A DNA stretch of 64,000 bases, from assembly GCA_026545765.1 (NCBI GenBank), contig CM048843.1, positions 9,881,501 through 9,945,500 on the forward strand, read 5' to 3'. Numbering within the stretch: position 1 is the first letter of the stretch; the number at the start of each line of letters is the position of its first letter. Made by a program: the position numbers and the translations under genes. Positions 57,297 through 64,000 of the stretch are shown here, piece after piece. This stretch comes from Plantago major. Lineage: Eukaryota > Streptophyta > Magnoliopsida > Lamiales > Plantaginaceae. The notes under the pieces were generated by a model that was given only the letters and a program-made list of their open reading frames with translations, had not been told where the DNA came from and ran no database searches.

Positions 57297-59305
57297 CTGA
57301 GCATTGTCAGGCTGATTGGTCTCTGAAACTTGTGACCCTTCTATGCTTTGGTCTTGCTGTTCCATTATGGCTTCTTTGTTTGAAGTTTCTGGTACTTCAG
57401 ACCTTTCCTGAGTGACTAACTTAGTTGCCTTCCCTGGTTGATCATTCTGAGTAGGTGTCTCAGTTTGATCCCTCTCTTGGAGTTGGGGAACCTGATCATT
57501 TGCAGGATTTTCTTCAGCATGTTGCGTTGCTGGCATGTCGAAATGGAGTTCATTTACCATTTCATCAACCACTTGTGGCTGTTGTGGTTGTGGTTGTTGT
57601 GGTTATGCAGGCGAAGTTTGAGCAGTTGAGAGTTCTTCCAGATTTTTAAGTGTGGTGTTGACATCAGCGTCTACCAACACTAGGTCACCACTCATCAGGG
57701 CTTCTTGAAGTTGTTTATATGTGACTTTCCCTGATGGTGTGTTGGCACCAACAACCTTTGCTATAGGTGCTTGTTCAGCAACCTGTGAGCTGGTTGCTTT
57801 CTCAGCAACCTTGGATCTTTTGTTCTTCCCCTTTGCCTTGGTTACTTTTTCAGCAACCTTGGGGGATGGGATCTTCTCCTCGTCCGATTCGTCATCGAAA
57901 TCTAAAACAGAGTTATCAACAATCCCTGCTGCTTCTGCAAAAAGAGTTAGAAGTTTTTCAGCATTTATGAGTTCATCAACAAGGCTTTCGGCAAAAGTCT
58001 TGACATTTCTGAAAGCACTTTCTCTTGCTGAGTCTATTTGTTCGATGGTGATGCCTCTTTGCGGCATTGATGAGTTCATCTGCGGCGACATCGGTATCTG
58101 GAATCGACAACCTCGAAAGGTGTGCCTTACGATTTGCCATGAGACTTCTTAGTGAAGTTACAGGCTTCTTGGTATAACTTTTCCTCGGATACCTCTTGGT
58201 CTTCGCTTCTTGGAACCTTTACGAGATCCGATAACCTTTTCATCAAGTTTGTATACTCATATTTGTAGAGTAGATTCTTGTTGGCAATATCTACCGTCTC
58301 TCTGAGCTCAATGCCAAGACATTCGATAAGTAGCAAATTTTGGGTCCATAGCTTCTGTGGCTTTTAGCTCAAAGGCCTTAACGATTTTAGGCTCAAAGCA
58401 TTGTATCTTCTTCACAAATTTCATGAAAGCGTACTTCCCCAATTAAAGGGTTTTCCGGCCTTTTGTCTTGTTGGCTCAACAAGAACATCATTATCAGCGT
58501 TCTTGGCTTATCTGGACACCTCCTTGTAGACCATCAAAGCATACATGAAGGATACATGCTGACATCCCGATGGACCAAAGATATACGGTCCTTATGTCGA
58601 CAAGCTTGAAGTCGATGGGTGTGTCTTGTTTGTCAAGATCACACACATCCTTTGTATAGTTACTTCACACCTTCAAGGAGATCTTCATCCTTGGTGTCGA
58701 TTTCAAAATCCTTTCCAAGATTTTGAAGTTCAAATAGCTCACGAAATTTGTTTAGTCAGCGGGATTTCTTGTCCTTGGACTTTGGTCTTGATAGACACTA
58801 TCTCGGTGCCTTGAGAGACCTTGGAAATAATTGTGGAGTTATTGTAAAACTCGGAACATCCGATGAAGAAATTCCCTTTGGGAAGGCGGATAGAAAACCC
58901 TTGATTTTGCCTTTTCAAGCATATCAAGTACTAACTTCTGTCGGTTTGGTTTTCTATTGCGGCTGCACGAGTAATCCTCAATCATGGCACCACCCCAAAT
59001 CATCTGTGATTTGAAGTCCAATAATCGAAATCGAATTCTCCGATCAGATTGTTAGTAATAACTACCTTTGGTGCTTGCTTTTTGATACCGATGTAGTAGT
59101 AACAGGATTTACGAGTAGAAGCACGTTTGGGAGTCATCTCTTTAAATAGTGAGGTTTTTGAAAAACGAGAAAGAGATTTGGGTGAGAGAATAGTGATTCT
59201 ATGCAGAAAAACTATGAGGTTTTCGAGAGGTTGAAGAAGAGTTTTTGCTATTCTTGTGCAAATCGTATGTTGGATTAAGTAGTAATTTCTTTTGCCAAAA
59301 TCCCA

Positions 59306-59313
59306 TATATATA
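59306..59313 (-). promoter_or_regulatory. TATA box upstream of env-like gene, copy 3
   Basis: TATATATA followed on the minus strand by TGGGATTTTGGCAAAAG, 169 bp before ATG 59137. The same block is at 13725-13732 in copy 2. Confidence 0.55.
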
Positions 59314-59774
59314 ACAATGTAATTCTCAACAAACATATACATACAAATTAATTTTGTGTGTAAGTATCTAATAATTGCGGTGAGGCGTGAGTAAAAGCTT
59401 GTTGCATTAAATGCATAGTGGGCCTGTCGAATTTTAACAGTCCACTATTCTTTGAGAGTTAATCTACGCGTCAAGATCAATACCAATTCATCAAGGGTCA
59501 CCATTGCTTCTTGACAATGATCACAATCAACAAATGTAATTGTGCCCATTTAATGAATTTTGGCTATTAGCACGAATCACGTTTACGTATGACGAGAACC
59601 TTTGTTTGCTGAATTTATCTCACACTTAGTATTTGTCCAAGTTTTACGGAGATAGAATAATGCAAATTCAGAGAGTAGTTATTTGGAGACGGTTGTACTA
59701 TTCTCTTTTGTGTTCCCCTCCTTTGAGTGATCCGGATATCTGAGTACCGTCTCAAAATCTTTGAGCAGGCCGTT

Positions 59775-60440
59775 TCACGCTTTAGCCTTTAGTTTACGGA
59801 TACCCATTCGATTCCTCTTCTCTGGATACCGTTCGGATACTTCTTCTCTGGTTACCCGTTCGGATACCTCTTCTCTGGATACCCATTCGGATACCTTTTC
59901 TCTTCTTCTTTGATATCTTCTCTTGATATCTCTTTTACGAACTTTTAGGTTCTTTGGTAGCTCCATTAGTCGAAGGCCGTGTCTTAAGGCTAAGAATCTA
60001 CTTTCTTGTAGTGGCTTAGTGAAGATATCGCAAGTTGGTCTTGATGCCAATCTTGAGTATCTCTATATTGCCTTTTTCAACATGGTCTACGATGAAGTGG
60101 TGTCTAACATCAATGTGCTTTGTTCTTGCATGAAACTTAGGATTACGAGTTATGGCAATGGCACTTGTGTTATCACTGGAAAATGGGAGTTTTCTCTTCA
60201 TTGAGTCCATAGTCTTTGAGTTGTTGTTGTATCACAATAAGCATGAAGCACAACACCGGTACAATATATTGACCCTGTGGTAGATGTGGCAATTGAATTT
60301 TGTTTCTTCTTTGAACCATGATATTAATCGCACCGAAATTGACAAGTTCTGAGGTGCTTTTCTATCAAGCAATGATCCGGCATAGTCGGCATCGAATACC
60401 AAACTCAATCCACTCTCTTTTGGATACCACAATCCAACTT
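59775..60440 (-). pseudogene. Ty1/copia RNase H and pol C-terminus, copy 3
   Basis: DADYAG with the first catalytic Asp at about 60385-60400 (frame 60232-60432), then NPKFHARTKHIDVRHHFIVD at 60016-60210, then DIFTKPLQESRFLALRHGL at 59950-60050, the usual end of copia pol. The C-terminus carries a repeat of SREEVSER type residues encoded by the minisatellite at 59796-59902. Stop at 59775. Two or three frameshifts. Confidence 0.82.
59796..59902 (-). repeat. Minisatellite in the pol C-terminus, copy 3
   Basis: About four units of roughly 27 bp with the core TTCTCTGGATACCC.TTCGGATACC. Copy 2 has about two degenerate units at 14250-14310, so the number varies between copies. Confidence 0.75.
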
Positions 60441-61440
60441 CTCTGACCTTTTACATACCTTAATATTTTCATAGCAATGTTGTAGTGTATTGTATTGGAT
60501 TTATGCGAAATCTACTTTACACTCAGCGCATATTGAATATCGGGTCTACTTGCGATGAGGTATAGTAGAGACGATCAATTTCCTATACTTGTGTTCTTCA
60601 ACACTTTTGTCAGATTCAGTATAGGTCATTTTGGTTCCAATGCTCATTGGTATTTTAGCATTCTTTTCAGAAGGCTTTAGATAGAACTTATTGAGAATAT
60701 CCTTTGCATACTTTGTTTGACTAATGAATATTCCATCATTGAGTTGCTTGACTTGCAGCCCTAGGAAGTAATTCAATTCTCCCATCATGCTCATCTCAAA
60801 TTTACATTTCATGAGTTGACAAAATCTTCACAAAGTTGCTTGTCTTTAGATCGAAATATAATGTCATCAACATATACTTGAACTAAGCGGTTTCCGTCAT
60901 GGTTCGATGTGAAGAGTGTTCGTCAACATCTCCTTTCTTGAAGCCACTTTCTAGTAGGTGTCGGCCAATGTATCATACCATGCTCTTGGAGCTTGTTTGA
61001 CCCATCTGAGCTTTCTGAAGCTTATAGACTATCCTACTTTCTGAGGAAACTTCAAAACCTGGTGGTTGCTCAACATAGACTTCCTCAGCCAGTTCACCAT
61101 TTAGAAATGCACTCTTGACATCCATCTGATAAACTGTAAAGTCATTATGAGCTGCAAAGGCTAGAAAGAGTCTTATTGCATCCAATCTTACAACTGGTGC
61201 ATAAGATTCATCAAAATCTAGTCCTTTAGTATGGGTAAATCCCTTGGCAACCAACCTAGCTTTGTTCCTGGTTATTTCACCAGACTCATTCATTTTGTTT
61301 CTGAAAACCCACTTGGTTCCTATTACAGATATTCCGTCAGCAAATGGAACCATTTTCCAGACTTTGTTTCTCTCAAATTGATCCAACTCTTCTTGCATTG
61401 CAGAGATCCAGTCTTGATATTTTAATGCTTCTTCTATAGT
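60441..61440 (-). pseudogene. Ty1/copia reverse transcriptase, copy 3
   Basis: One frame at 60973-61398 covers [67 protein letters not shown] and [20 protein letters not shown], ending EQPPGFE. The active site YVDDIIFRSKD is at about 60855-60885. The C-terminal part 60546-60812 has MGELNYFLGLQVKQ and QTKYAKDILNKF. Best copia RT in the window. Confidence 0.9.
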
Positions 61441-62960
61441 CTTTGGTTCAATTTTTTAGATGAAACATCCATAGAGACAACTTGCATTTTCAGCGATTGC
61501 TCTTCTAGTTCTAACTCCTTGGTCTATAGGACCAATCACATCTTTTGAAGGATGATTCCTTATCCATTTCATAATGGGTTTTGAACTAGTAGGATCAATA
61601 TCAATTTGATTTGAATGTGAATCAATATGATCTTGATGAAATACTTGTGTAGTATCTGGGATATCTGACACATGGGTAATGTCATGGATATCTGACACTT
61701 TTTCAGTGTTAGAGATATCTGGATCTTTCATTTTAGCAATCTCATTCTCATATACCTTTTCATGATGAAGGTTCTCAGTAGCTTGTTCCATTTATGGAAT
61801 TCTCATAGGAAATTCTTCATCATGTCTTAGAGTCATCTAGTTGTTACTAAGCATAGGTTGCTTTTCATCGTCAGACTCATCCTCTATTTGAATGATAGAA
61901 TTGTTTCCTTCTGAGGATCCCTTTTCAGAATCGTTAATCATTAGTTCTTTGAACCTATCTGAGAGATCATCATTTAAGAGTACTTTCTTGTTTCCTTCAT
62001 AGAATACTGCATGAATAGATTCTTCGATCTTTTGCGTTCTTTTGTTGTAGATTCTGTAGGCTTTGCTATTCAGAGAATAACCAAGAAATACTCCTTCATC
62101 TGCCTTTGGTTGAAATGTTCTCAAGTATTCTTTTCCATTGTTAAGAACGAAACATCTGCAACCAAACACCCTTAGATGTTTGATACTCGGGGGTCTACCA
62201 ATGAAAAGCTCGTCGGAGTTTTGTCATGGTGTTTGTTAATCAGACATCTATTTTGAGTGTAGCATCTTTGTGTTCTGACTTCAACCCAATAGATTTCACT
62301 TATTTCGGTGTCAATAAGCATTGTTCTTCTTTGCTTCTTCGAGGTCCTATTCTTTCTTTCAATGAACACCATTTTGTTGTGGTGTCCTTCTGAAGATAGT
62401 TGATGTTGTATACCTTTGCAAGTACAAAACTCTTTGATGTCTTTGTTTACAAACTTCAGTACCATAGTGCATTACGATTCTGAGATACCTTGTCATCTTT
62501 CATGACTTGAGTTTATTGACAAAGTTAGGTATCTCCACCTTGCATCGATTTGTGTTTGAGAAAGATAACGAAGTAAACCTTGAGTAATCATCAACAACAA
62601 CGGACCATACTTCTTTCTGCATAACTAATTCTTGAGGATTCAAGCAGATCCATATGTAACATTTGCAGTGGCCTTTCACTGGATTGTCTAGTTTTAGACT
62701 TGAAAGATGTTTTGGATTGTTTTCCCATTTGGCAAGCTGAGCATACACCTTCTTTTCTATATGCCATTTTGGGTAAACAAACCACCAACTCTTTCTTGGC
62801 TAGTTTATTCAGAGTTTTGAAATTCAAGTGACTCATTATTTTATGCCATAGCCAATTTTCTTCAGTGTGGCCAGATTGACTCACCATGAGACATTCTTCG
62901 GTTGTGGCGGATGCCCAATCATCAACATAAAGATTTCCTTCGCCTTGCAACCAAGTATGC
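61441..62960 (-). pseudogene. Ty1/copia integrase, copy 3
   Basis: The zinc-binding part is in 62591-63061 (WLWHKIMSHLNFKTLNKLAK, then CSACQMGKQ, LLHMDLLESS with the first Asp). VVDDYSRFTS is at 62500-62748. The PQQNGV-type block with the catalytic Glu is at 62380-62400 (FIERKNRTSK). The C-terminus is at 61837-62169 (MFGCRCFVLNNGKEYLRTF, GVFLGYSLNSKAYRIYNKRT) and the linker to RT at 61456-61791. Four or five frameshifts. Confidence 0.85.
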
Positions 62961-63310
62961 TGCTTTGACTCATTGTCGATCACTTTACATAGTTTTGACT
63001 TGATCTTGGCGGTGTACCCTTTGTCTACTAGTTGACTCATGCTTAGGAGATTATATTTCAATCCTTTACATGAAGTACTTGAGAGATTGTGAGGCGAAAC
63101 TTCAAATTGCCAAAACCTATGGTTGGATTTTCATCTCCTCCGCAAACACGATAATTGGTCCATCATTGCAATTTTGTAGTTAATCGATTGCTTTGTCTCT
63201 GTCATGTGCTTCCCACATCCACTATCAAAATGCCACTTTGAGTTAGTCTTTAGAGTGTTACGCACAAAGCGAAAGCGGGAGATTAGGTTCTCATACCAAC
63301 AATGGAACCA
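62961..63310 (-). pseudogene. Ty1/copia protease and GAG-pre-integrase region, copy 3
   Basis: KWHFDSGCGKHMT, the copia protease active site, is readable on the minus strand at about 63195-63240. MKYNLLSMSQLVDKGYTAKI at 63000-63061 is the GAG-pre-integrase block. Frameshifts lie between the two. Confidence 0.78.
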
Positions 63311-64000
63311 TCTGGATTAAAGAATCTTCGGTAGGAATCCATTTTGAATGAATTTCCTAGGAACATTCTTTTGTCTATGAGAACATAAGGAGGAATCTTA
63401 GTTAAATGATTAGTATCATTGTTGTTAAGAACTATTTTCTTCCTTGGTGTGTTCTAGGTGCTCCATTTGGTGCTTCGGATACTGTCGGTTTACGAGTCGC
63501 TTTTGACAAACTTAGCTTTCCTCTTGATTTCTTCTAGCCACAGCATTGATTTTCGGTGGCTTGATTTATCTTCCGCCGATAATTAATTCTTTGTGAGCAA
63601 TTCTAGCTTTTAACCATCGTTCTTGCTCTTGTTTGTATTAAATTGAGCAAGTTGTTTCCCGATGGGTTTATAGACAATACCATTTCGAGCTTTTGATCTT
63701 TGCGAGATCTCTTCTCGGCTTTGCTAGTCTCTGGATGATCAATTTTCTTTCCAGAAAACGTGACATAAGAAAATTTGCCAGCTCCTGCAATTTTTCCCTT
63801 TTGAGAGACATAGCACTGTGGGTGATTGCATTTCTCAGTGTTATGTTTCTTTTCAGAGACATTTCCCACATTTTTCTTTTGGACTTGTTTTTCCAACAAA
63901 GGCTTGGTCGCAACTGCCTTTCCTTTGTCAAAAATCTTAGCTTTCTGACCGATACTGTAGATTATTTGGGAATCACCTTGCTGAGCACTGACGAATGTTA
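63311..64000 (-). pseudogene. Sirevirus gag C-terminus, copy 3 (partial)
   Basis: 63603-63931 contains a Cys/His stretch (EKCNHPQCYVSQKGK) and KFSYVTFSGKKIDHPETSK, matching 17912-18407 of copy 2. The rest of gag and the 5' LTR lie outside the window. Confidence 0.7.

Larger units (their letters stand above)
53695..59137 (-). pseudogene. Env-like accessory gene of Sirevirus copy 3, six exons
   Basis: Starts at ATG 59137 (MTPKRASTRKSCYYY) and ends DRKFAD-stop at 53695. Proposed exons on the minus strand: 59137-57297, 57214-57110, 57030-56921, 56839-56690, about 56609-56491, 56412-53695. Exon 1 has an N-terminal domain (EFYNNSTII..VSIKTKVQGQEI) like the plant transposon-type domain, then acidic low-complexity and Gln-Pro-rich stretches. 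The small exons encode Glu/Ser/Lys-rich peptides. The last exon has an acidic run (GDEEEKETDENDYEEEK), a coiled coil (KSRDKLNQLQDQYLQETVAY) and a basic stretch. A few stops and frameshifts, for example TAA near 57605, break it. No signal peptide or membrane segment is convincing, so an envelope role is doubtful. Function unknown. Confidence 0.72.
51679..64000 (-). mobile_element. Sirevirus-type Ty1/copia retrotransposon, copy 3 (runs off the window)
   Basis: The 3' LTR is 51679-53302, then polypurine tract, env-like gene, RNase H, RT, IN, PR, gag on the minus strand. The 5' end lies beyond 64000. It is the best preserved copy: RT is open for 141 codons and several env-like exons are intact. 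Confidence 0.9.

Noticed and set aside
53695-59137. True retroviral-type envelope protein
   Set aside because: No signal peptide, membrane anchor or cleavage site is convincing. The product is mostly acidic, coiled-coil and low in complexity. The name env-like is used for position only.
1-64000. tRNA, rRNA, CRISPR array or bacterial operon
   Set aside because: None seen. The sequence is a plant transposon block and the only tRNA-related signals are primer binding sites.

Overview
The window is a block of nested LTR retrotransposons from a plant nuclear genome, probably a eudicot; the species cannot be told from the sequence. It contains no intact single-copy host gene. Signs of a plant genome are Ty1/copia elements of the Sirevirus (SIRE/Maximus) type with an extra gene downstream of pol, Ty3/gypsy elements of the Tat type with two RNase H domains and a long extra region between pol and the 3' LTR, a Helitron-like AT-rich segment, and a 100-N scaffold gap.

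Layout. (1) 1-5297: a minus-strand Sirevirus LTR, a 3' fragment of the env-like gene on the plus strand, and a plus-strand LTR, so that two LTRs face each other. (2) About 5450-7997: a plus-strand Tat pol fragment, cut by the N gap at 7998-8097. (3) 8098-20204: Sirevirus copy 2 on the minus strand (env-like gene, RNase H, RT, IN, PR, gag, PBS, a stub of the 5' LTR). (4) 20205-34051: Tat element A, minus-strand gag-pol with both LTRs and a plus-strand (antisense) gene. (5) 34052-35060: about 1 kb of non-LTR sequence with a foldback. (6) 35061-48193: Tat element B, same layout, flanked by a 5-bp duplication (AATAT). (7) 48194-51678: AT-rich sequence with a Helitron-like segment carrying an RNase H-like fragment, and a minisatellite. 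(8) 51679-64000: Sirevirus copy 3 on the minus strand, the best preserved, running off the window in gag.

Both families carry an additional gene that looks like its own transcription unit. In the Sireviruses it lies downstream of pol on the same strand, has a TATA box 170-190 bp before its ATG in both copies, and is split by at least five small GT-AG introns of about 70-82 bp. Exon lengths of 105 and 150 bp are whole codons, and intron positions recur in copy 2. In both Tat elements it lies antisense to gag-pol, with TATA box, leader and a leader intron whose acceptor ends one base before the ATG. These two accessory genes are the most interesting content.

Reading frames are broken almost everywhere. 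Comparing copies shows a repeated error type in which CAG or CTG becomes CG, even in the tRNA-iMet primer binding site. That looks more like a base-calling artefact at methylated CHG sites than natural decay, so many frameshifts may not be real. All coding entries should be read as domain-level annotation.
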